This document shows, one piece after another, positions 1 through 7,258 of a stretch of 64,000 nt of DNA. Where the stretch lies: NCBI RefSeq assembly GCF_001652265.1, contig NZ_LWBS01000219.1, positions 1 through 64,000 on the forward strand. Reading direction: 5' to 3'. Origin of the DNA: Rhizobium leguminosarum (lineage in GTDB: Bacteria > Pseudomonadota > Alphaproteobacteria > Rhizobiales > Rhizobiaceae). The notes under the pieces are model-generated. The model saw only the letters and a program-made list of their open reading frames with translations. It had not been told where the DNA came from and ran no database searches. Numbering within the stretch: the first letter of the stretch is position 1; every line of letters begins with the position of its first letter. Made by a program: the position numbers and the translations under genes.

Positions 1-122
1 AGACGCCGAAAAATTGCGCCGCGGCGGGGGTGTAACTCCGGTCGGGCTACGCCCTCCCTTCGTCACACCCCCGCCGCCGAGTCTCATCCTGATTGACGCT
101 GAGTCTCACCTTGTTTGTCGCC
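1..122. repeat. Inverted repeat plus tandem 22-bp direct repeats, possible end of an insertion element
   Basis: A 13-bp perfect inverted repeat pairs 21-33 with 65-77 (GGCGGGGGTGT core). It is followed by two head-to-tail 22-bp copies starting GAGTCTCA at 79-100 and 101-122, identical at 17 of 22 positions. A hairpin followed by short tandem repeats resembles the end of some large insertion elements (IS21-like ends carry repeated transposase sites), but no transposase is visible because the window begins here. The identification is an inference. Confidence 0.3.
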
Positions 123-153
123 GCGCACGTCACCATCGTAACCGGAGAAGATG

Positions 154-372
154 ATGTCTGAACTTGATGATCTCTTGAGGCAAAAGGCGGAACTTGAAAC
201 CAGAATTCAGGAGGTCATGGCAGGCCAGATAGATCGGCTTAAACTAGAATTTGCCGATCTCGCCTATAAGCTTCGTGAAATCGGAGGGCTGCCGAACGCA
301 GTCGAGTCCGTGTTCACCGACAAGGCCGGAACGTTCAATTCCTACCGTGTGATGCGTGTGAAGAAGGCGTAG
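154..372 (+). CDS. Small coiled-coil protein resembling the N-terminal part of H-NS-like proteins
   Basis: A 72-residue protein. Residues 1-40 form a charged heptad-like helix (LDDLLRQKAELETRI) similar to the oligomerisation segment of H-NS family proteins. The C-terminal DNA-binding motif of that family (W/Y-x-G-R-G-R-x-P) is absent; the tail instead ends basic (RVMRVKKA). The second of two adjacent ATGs was chosen because GGAG at 144-147 is 6 nt away; the first, at 151, is only 3 nt away. An H-NS-like dominant-negative or modulator role is possible but is only inference. The gene lies in the AT-richer patch beside tRNA-Arg. Confidence 0.55.
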   Translation: MSELDDLLRQKAELETRIQEVMAGQIDRLKLEFADLAYKLREIGGLPNAVESVFTDKAGTFNSYRVMRVKKA

Positions 373-400
373 GCAATCCCAACAGCCGACGTATTTAACT

Positions 401-991
401 TTGACGCTGGCATACTATGCGAAGAATGCGGCGACCGCTGAGCGTATGAGAGCCAGGATGGCTCGCCTCGGCGTAACTCCCGCAGGGCACAAGGTATGGA
501 CGGAGATCGAAGACGATTTCTGTCGTCTTCTGTATTTTGACCACTTCGCTCTGCGCCAAATACTCAGCCATCGAACGGCGCGGGCAATTCAAGCGCGCTG
601 CTGCAAGCTTGGATTTGGGCGGCAATATCACCGCTGGGGGCCATTGGAACGACAAAAGCTTCGAAAGCTATATCCCGAGGCCTCTCGGGAAGAGATCTGT
701 GCCACGTTCCCCGAGATCCCTTGGGAGAACATCCAAGCTGTCGCTCGCTATTATGGTTATCGGCGGAAAAAGAAGCGATACGTGATAACCGGGATCGTTG
801 CCAATGATCAGGTTAGAGCTTTTTGCTATGATGTCGGCTGGATCATGCGCGATCTTGATGAAGAGAGCGGCACAGGGTGTTATTTCCAGAGGAACGGCAG
901 CCGGCGCAAATATCCAAACTTCAAGGCCATAAGCCGGGCGGTTAAGGCGCTGGGTGGCACCCTAGAAGTCCATTGGCCATCCGGAGACTGA
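401..991 (+). CDS. Hypothetical protein with two Myb/SANT-like helical repeats
   Basis: About 196 residues, function not recognised. Two consecutive segments (about 30-72 and 78-122) share the pattern W/E-x-D/E...L-x-x-L/Y...I-x-x-R-T/W...A-I-x-A-R-x-x-x-L/Y-G, typical of Myb/SANT-like DNA-binding helices found in phage and island proteins. A strongly basic patch (YRRKKKR) follows the second repeat. The C-terminal 60 residues are unassigned. The start is uncertain: TTG at 401 gives the longest form, ATG at 446 is next in frame, and neither has a clear Shine-Dalgarno. A DNA-binding role is inference from fold pattern only. Confidence 0.5.
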   Translation: MTLAYYAKNAATAERMRARMARLGVTPAGHKVWTEIEDDFCRLLYFDHFALRQILSHRTARAIQARCCKLGFGRQYHRWGPLERQKLRKLYPEASREEICATFPEIPWENIQAVARYYGYRRKKKRYVITGIVANDQVRAFCYDVGWIMRDLDEESGTGCYFQRNGSRRKYPNFKAISRAVKALGGTLEVHWPSGD

Positions 992-1143
992 TCTCTTTTA
1001 CTGCTATCATACTATTGCCAGAAGTTCCGCCCTCATCTAAAAATGTCTGCGAGCGACGTCCACGCCGGACTATCGACGCTCTATTGGCACACTCCCGCGC
1101 TGGGCTCGGAGTGCCTCCTATGTTCAAGTGAACCGGAGGTACC

Positions 1144-1425
1144 ATGTCAGACACCCTGAAAACGTTGATCTCCAGCCTTACGACCGCTCCCGAGACCGCC
1201 TTAGAGGTCGAGGAATCTTTTATGGCCGCAGTTACATCTTATGGTCAGTTCGCGAGTGCGAGCGACTATAAGGGAGAGCTCCTATCTGCGTTGCAGAACC
1301 ATCGTGATGAGTTTTGGCAAGCTTGGCCGAAAACCGGAATCTCCGTCGCCATTGACGAGGCGTTTGGGCGTATGCATATGCGGATGACGTCCGAGATCCG
1401 GATGTTGCAAGGCGGAAGCAGCTAG
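1144..1425 (+). CDS. Hypothetical small protein
   Basis: A 93-residue acidic protein with no recognised domain, no signal peptide and no membrane segment; it is predicted mostly helical. The start is well supported: GGAGGT lies 4-5 nt before the ATG. It follows the Myb-like gene by 152 bp on the same strand, and the intervening DNA (992-1143) shows no other gene. Restriction to the island-like patch suggests a strain-specific gene. Confidence 0.5.
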   Translation: MSDTLKTLISSLTTAPETALEVEESFMAAVTSYGQFASASDYKGELLSALQNHRDEFWQAWPKTGISVAIDEAFGRMHMRMTSEIRMLQGGSS

Positions 1426-1465
1426 TAGGCTCTTTCCTCCAAGATACGCGATACAGGAAGCTTGG

Positions 1466-1627
1466 TTATCGAGGCTCGTTTTTGGTGACCGCTGATTCCG
1501 GCGTGGCCTTAGTACGCGCCTCCTCCAGTGCTGCTGCGTAGTCCTTCCGCGCTCGCCACCTAGTCAGTGTCCGCACGAAATTCAGAATGGCTTCTCGGCC
1601 TTCTGCCGGCAGATCTTTGAATGCCAT
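1466..1627 (-). CDS. Hypothetical 53-residue protein
   Basis: The reading frame is open upstream to 1732, but the ATG at 1627 has a near-perfect Shine-Dalgarno (GGGAGG, 6 nt upstream) that the upstream ATGs lack, so the short form was chosen. The product is basic and helical (residues 5-30 include REAILNFVRTLTRWRARKDY), with a Thr/Glu-rich tail. No family is recognised. It reads toward the other small island genes and ends 40 bp from the gene at 1144-1425, convergently. Confidence 0.4.
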   Translation of the reverse strand: MAFKDLPAEGREAILNFVRTLTRWRARKDYAAALEEARTKATPESAVTKNEPR

Positions 1628-1781
1628 ACTCAACCTCCCTGCAAGATCATGTCGCATGTCGCATTCCATGTTGCGTGGATTCGCCGCTACCCAATTGAAA
1701 CGCTTGGAAATCAACGCAAGTAGATGCAACACGACTGCGACATGCGGCGGCGAAAGTTCGATCGGAAGTGCTTGATTTTAT

Positions 1782-1858
1782 TGGTGATCCCGGCGCGATT
1801 CGAACGCGCGACCCCCAGATTAGGAATCTGGTGCTCTATCCTGCTGAGCTACGGGACC
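1782..1858 (-). tRNA. tRNA-Arg (anticodon CCU)
   Basis: A complete 77-nt cloverleaf is readable on the minus strand. The acceptor GGTCCCG pairs with CGGGATC, with one G-U pair. The anticodon stem CCAGA/TCTGG carries the loop TTCCTAA, giving anticodon CCU. The T arm GCGCG-TTCGAAT-CGCGC is intact and CCA is encoded. It decodes AGG. The 3' end faces the small-gene patch at 1-1781, the usual geometry for tRNA-targeted integration. Confidence 0.95.
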
Positions 1859-1879
1859 ACTTAAGTGCCATGCATACAA

Positions 1880-1904
1880 AAGGCTTGGCGGGAAGCCAAG
1901 CCTT
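1880..1904 (-). terminator. Rho-independent terminator of the hipO-like gene
   Basis: A perfect 10-bp stem (AAGGCTTGGC/GCCAAGCCTT) with a 5-nt loop lies 9 bp after the amidohydrolase stop. It is followed on the minus strand by TTTGT. It separates that gene from tRNA-Arg. Confidence 0.75.
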
Positions 1905-1912
1905 AATTGTTG

Positions 1913-3076
1913 CTAGAGACCGAGGCGCTGTTCGGCGAGGCGGACCCAGTAGGAGATGCCGTGGGCGATGGCTTCATCGTTGAAGTCGTAGGCCGGGTTG
2001 TGGAGGCCGGCGCTGTCGCCGTTGCCGATGAAGATGAAGGCGCCTGGGCGGGCGTTCAGCATGTAGGAAAAATCCTCGCCGCCCATCATCGGATCAATCT
2101 CGGCGTTGACGTTGCCTTCGCCGGCAATGGCGCTGGCGGTGGCCACCGCATGCTCGGTCTCATCGGGGTGATTGACCGTGACGGGATAGTTGCGATGGAA
2201 GCTGATGTCGGCCTCGGCGCCGTGGGCTGCGACCAGGCCCTCGATGATCTGCCGGAACCGCGTCTCGGCGAGCGTGCGCACCTCGGGGTCGAGGGTACGA
2301 ACCGTACCGGCGAAGGTCGCGTCGTTCGGAATGACGTTATGGGCGAAACCGGCATTGAATTTGGTCACCGAGACGACGACCGAGCGCAGCGGATCGGCAG
2401 TGCGCGAGGCGATCATCTGCAGGTTGGCGATGATCTGGGCGCCGATGGCGATCGGGTCGATCGTCCGGTGCGGCTGGGCGGCGTGACCGCCGCGGCCTTT
2501 GACGGTGACGGTGAATTCGTCGGTCGCCGCCATGATCGCGCCCTTGCGGGTGGCGAACTGGCCGACGGGCAGGCCCGGCAGATTGTGCATGCCGTAGACC
2601 TCTTCGATATCGAAGCGCTCCATCATGCCGTCCTTGACCATCAGATTGCCGCCGCCGCCGCCTTCTTCGGCGGGTTGGAAGATGACGGCGACATTGCCGT
2701 TGAAGTTGCGGGTCTCGGCCAGGTATTTTGCGGCGCCGAGCAGCATGGCGGTGTGGCCGTCATGGCCGCAGGCATGCATCTTGCCAGGCGTCTTCGAAGC
2801 CCAGGGTTTGCCGGTGATTTCGGTGAGCGGCAGGGCGTCCATGTCGGCGCGCAGGCCGACCGTGCGGGAGCCTTCGCCCTTGCCCTTGATCAGGCCGACG
2901 ACACCGGTGCGGCCGATACCGGTGACGATCTCGTCGACGCCGAATTCCTTGAGTTTTTCGGCGACGAAGGCGGCCGTATTTTCCACCGCGAAGAGGAGTT
3001 CGGGCCGGGCGTGGATGTGGCGGCGCCATTCGGCGACCTCGTCCTGCAACTCTGCGGCTCTGTTCAAAATCGGCAT
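1913..3076 (-). CDS. hipO: M20-family amidohydrolase (hippurate hydrolase-like)
   Basis: A 387-residue metal-dependent amidohydrolase of the M20D/HipO group, which cleaves N-acyl amino acids or similar amides in the cytoplasm. Metal-ligand motifs are visible: ACGHDGHTAMLLGAA, the general-base region QPAEEGGGG, the dimerisation-domain motif GRGGHAAQPH, and the C-terminal GGEDFSYM. Length is normal for the family. The ATG at 3076 was chosen because AGGAA lies 8 nt upstream; the frame extends 10 codons further without such support. The natural substrate cannot be told from sequence; N-acetyl-diaminopimelate and indole conjugates are family alternatives. Confidence 0.9.
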   Translation of the reverse strand: MPILNRAAELQDEVAEWRRHIHARPELLFAVENTAAFVAEKLKEFGVDEIVTGIGRTGVVGLIKGKGEGSRTVGLRADMDALPLTEITGKPWASKTPGKMHACGHDGHTAMLLGAAKYLAETRNFNGNVAVIFQPAEEGGGGGNLMVKDGMMERFDIEEVYGMHNLPGLPVGQFATRKGAIMAATDEFTVTVKGRGGHAAQPHRTIDPIAIGAQIIANLQMIASRTADPLRSVVVSVTKFNAGFAHNVIPNDATFAGTVRTLDPEVRTLAETRFRQIIEGLVAAHGAEADISFHRNYPVTVNHPDETEHAVATASAIAGEGNVNAEIDPMMGGEDFSYMLNARPGAFIFIGNGDSAGLHNPAYDFNDEAIAHGISYWVRLAEQRLGL

Positions 3077-3233
3077 ATCGGCGTTCCTGTTATGAAATCT
3101 CGACAATCTTTCATCGCATCACAAGGGTGTGAGGCAGTGGAAATTACTTAGTCAATGACCTTTGCCATGTCATAGCCATATAGGCTAAATAGGGGAAGAT
3201 TTCGAGATTTTCCTGATATCTGAAGGACGAACC

Positions 3234-4367
3234 GTGTCGACGAGCCACTACCGTTTGTTTGCTGCCTTGCGGCCGCTTTCTTTCGTATCAGCGGCGACTG
3301 CCGTTTTTCTGGGCTCCGTTTCGCTTGCCCAGGCCAATCCGCATATTCTCGTCGACGTGCAGACCGGCCGCGTGCTCGAGCATGAGGAAGCCTTCCGCAA
3401 ATGGTATCCGGCCTCGCTCACCAAGCTGATGACCGTCTATACCGTATTCGATGCGATCCGCGCCGGCCAGATCAGCCTCGATACGCCCATCGTCATGAGC
3501 AAGCGCGCCGCCGCGCAGCCAGCCGCCAAGATGTATTTCAAGCCTGGCCAGAAGCTGACGCTCGACAGCGCGTTGAAGATCCTGATGGTGAAATCGGCGA
3601 ACGACATCGCGGTCGCGGTCGCCGAAGCCATCGGCGGCACGCAGGAAGGCTTCGTGACGCGGATGAACGGCGAGGCGCTGAAGCTCGGCATGACGGATTC
3701 GCATTTCGTCAACCCGAATGGCCTGCCCGGCAAGGGTCAGTATACGACGGCGCGCGACCTTGCGGTGCTGACGGTGGCGCTGCGCCGCGATTTTCCGCAA
3801 TATGCCGGCTATTTCTCGCTGGAGGGCTTCACCACCGGCCAGCAGAACGTGCCGAGCCTCAACATGCTGATCGGCCGCTTCGCCGGCGCCGACGGGATGA
3901 AGACCGGCTTCATCTGCGCCTCGGGCTTCAACCAGATCGGTTCGGCGACGCGCAACGGCCGCACGCTGGTCTCCGTCGTGCTCGGCACCGACAGCCTTGC
4001 AGCGCGCGCCGATGCGACGGCGAACCTTTTGCAGAAGGGATTCACCACCCAGCCTGCCAGCAACGATACGTTGGGTTCGCTGAGACCATACGGTCCGGGA
4101 CAAGACCAGGTGACCGACATCACCGCCGATATCTGCAGCGCCAAGGGCGCCAAGGTGCGCAGCGAAACGCGGGACGAAGTCGGCCGCATGCGAGTGCAGT
4201 CGCCCTACATCCAGCCGATGGACCACGATCCGCAATTCGTCTTTGCCGGCCTTATTCCGGGCCAGGATCCGCAGCCGGCTGTGCAGCCGGAAAAAATGGC
4301 ACGGGGCGATACGGCGGGAGCGATCGCCAACGTTCCGGTGCCGATGCCGCGCCCGACATCCTTTTAA
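3234..4367 (+). CDS. dac: D-alanyl-D-alanine carboxypeptidase (penicillin-binding protein, S11 family)
   Basis: A 377-residue exported enzyme that trims the terminal D-Ala from peptidoglycan stem peptides. It has an N-terminal signal sequence (hydrophobic 12-33, cleavage near AQA-N). The three active-site motifs of S11 enzymes are present: SLTK at 61-64 (nucleophile Ser61), SAN in VKSANDIAVAVAE near 121, and KTG in DGMKTGF near 223. A C-terminal extension of about 100 residues ends Pro-rich. It starts with GTG. The CobW-type GTPase follows 18 bp downstream on the same strand, so co-transcription is likely. Confidence 0.93.
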   Translation: MSTSHYRLFAALRPLSFVSAATAVFLGSVSLAQANPHILVDVQTGRVLEHEEAFRKWYPASLTKLMTVYTVFDAIRAGQISLDTPIVMSKRAAAQPAAKMYFKPGQKLTLDSALKILMVKSANDIAVAVAEAIGGTQEGFVTRMNGEALKLGMTDSHFVNPNGLPGKGQYTTARDLAVLTVALRRDFPQYAGYFSLEGFTTGQQNVPSLNMLIGRFAGADGMKTGFICASGFNQIGSATRNGRTLVSVVLGTDSLAARADATANLLQKGFTTQPASNDTLGSLRPYGPGQDQVTDITADICSAKGAKVRSETRDEVGRMRVQSPYIQPMDHDPQFVFAGLIPGQDPQPAVQPEKMARGDTAGAIANVPVPMPRPTSF

Positions 4368-4385
4368 GCTTTTAAGGTAGATAAC

Positions 4386-5513
4386 ATGAGCGCGCTCAAC
4401 GACAGGATTCCGGTCACCATCCTGACCGGCTTTCTCGGCGCCGGCAAATCGACGCTGCTCAACCGCATCCTCAAAGATCCCGTGATGAAGGATGCGGCCG
4501 TCATCATCAACGAATTCGGCGATGTCGGCATTGACCACCTCCTGGTCGAAAGTTCCGGCGATTCGATCATCGAACTATCAGACGGGTGCCTCTGCTGCAC
4601 CGTGCGCGGCGAGCTTGTGGATACGCTGGCGAACCTGATGGATGCGGTGCAGACGGGCCGCGTCAAGCCGGTGAAACGCGTCGTCATCGAGACGACGGGC
4701 CTTGCCGATCCTTCACCGGTCATGCAGGCGATCATGGGCAATCCCGTCATCGCCACGAATTTCGAGCTCGACGGCGTCGTCACCGTCGTGGACGCAGTGA
4801 ATGGGCTGCAGACACTCGACAATCACGAGGAAGCGCGCAAGCAGGCGGCGGTCGCCGACCGGCTGATCGTCTCGAAAAAGGCGATGGCCGAGACAACGGA
4901 CGGGCTGGAAAAGCGCCTGCGGGCGCTCAATCCGCGTGCCGTGATGATGGATGCCGACAGCGCCGAGGCCGGCAGTGCCGCGGTGCTGGTCAACGGGCTC
5001 TACGATCCGACGACGAAGATTGCCGATGTCGGCCGCTGGCTGCAGGACGAGGATGCGCACGAGGCGCATCACCACGGTCACCACCATCATGGTCATCACG
5101 GGCATGCGGATCAGGACCCGCACGACGTCAATCGTCACGACGCCTCGATCCGCTCTTTCTCGATCGTCGAGGAGAAGCCGATCGATCCGATGGCGCTCGA
5201 GATGTTCATCGATCTCCTGCGTTCGGCCCATGGCGAGAAACTGCTGAGGATGAAGGCAATCGTCTCCGTTTCCGACCGGCCGGATCGGCCGCTGGTGCTG
5301 CATGGCGTGCAGAGCATTTTCCACCCGCCGGTGCGGCTTCCCGCCTGGCCGGGGGAAGACCGGCGCACACGCATGGTGCTGATCACCCGGGATCTGCCGG
5401 AAGCCTTCGTGAAGGATCTCTTCGACGCTTTCCTCGGCAAGCCGCGCATCGATATGCCGGATCGTGCGGCGCTCTCCGACAATCCGCTCGCTATCCCCGG
5501 CCTCAGAATCTAA
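4386..5513 (+). CDS. CobW/G3E-family GTP-binding metallochaperone
   Basis: A 375-residue G3E P-loop GTPase of the CobW/ZNG/YjiA type, which delivers zinc or cobalt to target proteins. Walker A GFLGAGKS is at 15-22, the metal-binding CLCC motif at 68-71, and a histidine-rich loop (HHHGHHHHGHHGH) at about 224-240, before the CobW C-terminal domain. The usual base-recognition motif (S/N)KxD reads SKKA here, lacking the Asp, so nucleotide preference may be relaxed. The partner metal is not evident: no other cobalamin gene adjoins it, and the neighbour is a cell-wall carboxypeptidase. Confidence 0.88.
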   Translation: MSALNDRIPVTILTGFLGAGKSTLLNRILKDPVMKDAAVIINEFGDVGIDHLLVESSGDSIIELSDGCLCCTVRGELVDTLANLMDAVQTGRVKPVKRVVIETTGLADPSPVMQAIMGNPVIATNFELDGVVTVVDAVNGLQTLDNHEEARKQAAVADRLIVSKKAMAETTDGLEKRLRALNPRAVMMDADSAEAGSAAVLVNGLYDPTTKIADVGRWLQDEDAHEAHHHGHHHHGHHGHADQDPHDVNRHDASIRSFSIVEEKPIDPMALEMFIDLLRSAHGEKLLRMKAIVSVSDRPDRPLVLHGVQSIFHPPVRLPAWPGEDRRTRMVLITRDLPEAFVKDLFDAFLGKPRIDMPDRAALSDNPLAIPGLRI

Positions 5514-5614
5514 AGCATGTCGCGCAAAAGTGTGCAGCGGTTTTGCGCCAAAGACATGCGGAAAACAAAGACCTAAAGTGCGGCAGCGAATCTGAAAGAT
5601 CGCGACGCGCTTTA
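5511..5614. repeat. Palindromic intergenic repeat (rhizobial mosaic type), copy 1
   Basis: About 104 bp containing two imperfect hairpins: GCATGTCGCGCAAAA/TTTTGCGC...ACATGC and CTAAAG.../...CTTTAG around AATCTGAAAGAT. It is nearly the reverse complement of the copy at 33621-33729. It sits exactly between two convergent genes: its left TAA is the cobW stop and its right end supplies the tusA TAA. It probably doubles as a bidirectional terminator. Confidence 0.8.
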
Positions 5615-5836
5615 GCGCTTTCGAATCAGGAAGCGGTGGCCGTTTTCGGTCGTTTCCGTCTCGACCAGTTCGTGGCCATCCTCATTGCAGAAATGCGGCA
5701 TGTCGATCACAGCAAGCGGATCGGTGGTGTCGACGCGAATGAGCGTGCCGCTCGCCATGGCGGCAAGCTTCTTGCGCGTCTTAATCACGGGGAATGGGCA
5801 TTTCAGGCCGCGAAGATCGTAGAGAACGGGGTTCAA
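5612..5836 (-). CDS. tusA: TusA/SirA-family sulfurtransferase
   Basis: A 74-residue cytoplasmic sulfur carrier. The family's conserved CPxP motif is present as CPFP at 13-16 (catalytic Cys13) within LRGLKCPFPVIKTRK. Homologues relay persulfide sulfur in tRNA thiolation, molybdenum-cofactor or other sulfur pathways; the exact pathway is not shown here. The start is 5 bp after the stop of the upstream L,D-transpeptidase gene, so translation is probably coupled. The stop codon lies inside the intergenic repeat. Confidence 0.9.
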   Translation of the reverse strand: MNPVLYDLRGLKCPFPVIKTRKKLAAMASGTLIRVDTTDPLAVIDMPHFCNEDGHELVETETTENGHRFLIRKR

Positions 5837-5841
5837 GCCGT

Positions 5842-7062
5842 TCAGTTCCTCGCCCAGAATTTCCAGAACGGCTTCTTTGCCGTGGCTTCCGCCGTTTCCT
5901 GCGGTTCGGGCGCCGCAAAGGCCAGCGGGTTCTGCATCGGCACCGGCACGACAGCAGGTGTCGCGGCAGCGACGGCTTGCGGCTGGGCAGGTGCGACAGG
6001 CGTGGCGCCCGGTGCCGTCTTGGCGGCGAGGCCCTGCGCGGTGCGCTTTGCCATCAGGTCTTCGAGTTCGGCGACCTTGACCATGCGGCCGGCTTCCAGC
6101 GAAGTGCCCGTCGGGGCGTAAGCGAGTTCACGGCCCTTGCGCGTCTTGGCGACCACCGCCTTGCGTTCGGCTTCGGACGGGTCGTACCAGGCCATGCCGT
6201 CAAATTTGCTCATCGCCTTGGCATAATCGGCATCGTAGGTCTTGCCGTAGGAGGCAAGTGCGGCCGTCAGCGCCGGCGGCGTCGACATAGCAGGGCACTT
6301 GCCGGCGGCATTGAAGGCGCTGCCGTCGGTTGCCTGCTGGTTGAAGACGTATTTCTTCTCGCAGACGTTCACCTCAGGTGGGCGCTTCGTCACTTCGAAA
6401 TTGTCGTAGCCGACCTTCAGCATCTTCCAGAAGTCGTAACTGCTGTCGAGGCGATGCTTGACCATATTTTCCGCCGTCATGCGGAAGGGGAAAGCTTGTA
6501 GCTGCACGGTCGACTGGCCGCCCTTGAAGGCGTCGCGGGCGAAGGCATAGATCTCCAGCACCTGCTGGTCGGTCATCGAATAGCAGCCGGAGGACGAGCA
6601 GGCGCCGTGGATCATCAGATCGGAGCCGGTGCGGCCGTTCGCCGCGTCGTAGCGGTTCGGGAAGCCGGTGTTGATCGCCAGATAATATTTCGAGTTGGGG
6701 TTCAAGTTGGCGCGCGTCAGGTCGTAGAAACCTTCCGGCGCCTGCCGGTCGCCGGTCTTTACCTTCGGGCCGAGACGGCCGGACCAGGCGCAGATCTTAT
6801 AGTCGGCGATCTTGTCGAAACGGTTGTCGGTCTTCGCCTTCCAGATCTCCATGGCACCTTCTTCCTTGAAGATGCGGATCATGATCGGCGAATTGCGGTC
6901 CATGCCCTTGGCGGACATCTGAGCGAGGATATGGCTGGGAAGCGGCTGCTCGACCTTGTTCTTGACCTTGGAAAGATCGACCTGCGCGGTTTCCAACGCG
7001 TCATTGCAGCCGGACAGAGCCAGCGCCATGAGGGAAATATAGGCAAAATGACGTATGCGCAT
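5842..7062 (-). CDS. L,D-transpeptidase (YkuD/YafK type) lipoprotein
   Basis: A 406-residue envelope enzyme that forms or edits 3-3 peptidoglycan crosslinks or anchors proteins to peptidoglycan. The start at 7062 gives an ideal lipoprotein signal: hydrophobic stretch, then lipobox ALSGC with the lipidated Cys near 18. The YkuD active site HGACSSSGCYSM (His and nucleophilic Cys of the HGxxxxxxGC pattern) falls near 150-160. The last 130 residues are an Ala/Pro/Val-rich linker and tail (TPAVVPVPMQNPLAF), longer than in enterobacterial YafK. Upstream ATGs would bury the lipobox and were rejected. Co-transcribed with tusA. Confidence 0.88.
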   Translation of the reverse strand: MRIRHFAYISLMALALSGCNDALETAQVDLSKVKNKVEQPLPSHILAQMSAKGMDRNSPIMIRIFKEEGAMEIWKAKTDNRFDKIADYKICAWSGRLGPKVKTGDRQAPEGFYDLTRANLNPNSKYYLAINTGFPNRYDAANGRTGSDLMIHGACSSSGCYSMTDQQVLEIYAFARDAFKGGQSTVQLQAFPFRMTAENMVKHRLDSSYDFWKMLKVGYDNFEVTKRPPEVNVCEKKYVFNQQATDGSAFNAAGKCPAMSTPPALTAALASYGKTYDADYAKAMSKFDGMAWYDPSEAERKAVVAKTRKGRELAYAPTGTSLEAGRMVKVAELEDLMAKRTAQGLAAKTAPGATPVAPAQPQAVAAATPAVVPVPMQNPLAFAAPEPQETAEATAKKPFWKFWARN

Positions 7063-7258
7063 CCCAACTAGCCCATAAAGATAATGCGACCCGGTCCGCC
7101 CATGGAGTCCCGGCATCAGAAGGAATCATAGACGGCTTATACTTTATAAGTCCTTACCAGCCAATGACGTGCCTGGAACATCCCCGTAAGCGCGAATGCT
7201 ACAGATAACATCAATGTGGCCAAGATTTGGCCCCAATCGCCGAAGAGCCGAATGTCTG

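Noticed and set aside
1907..3151. Long plus-strand frame (414 codons) antisense to hipO
   Set aside because: It mirrors the codon-position bias of the real minus-strand amidohydrolase, has no recognisable domain and no ribosome-binding site.
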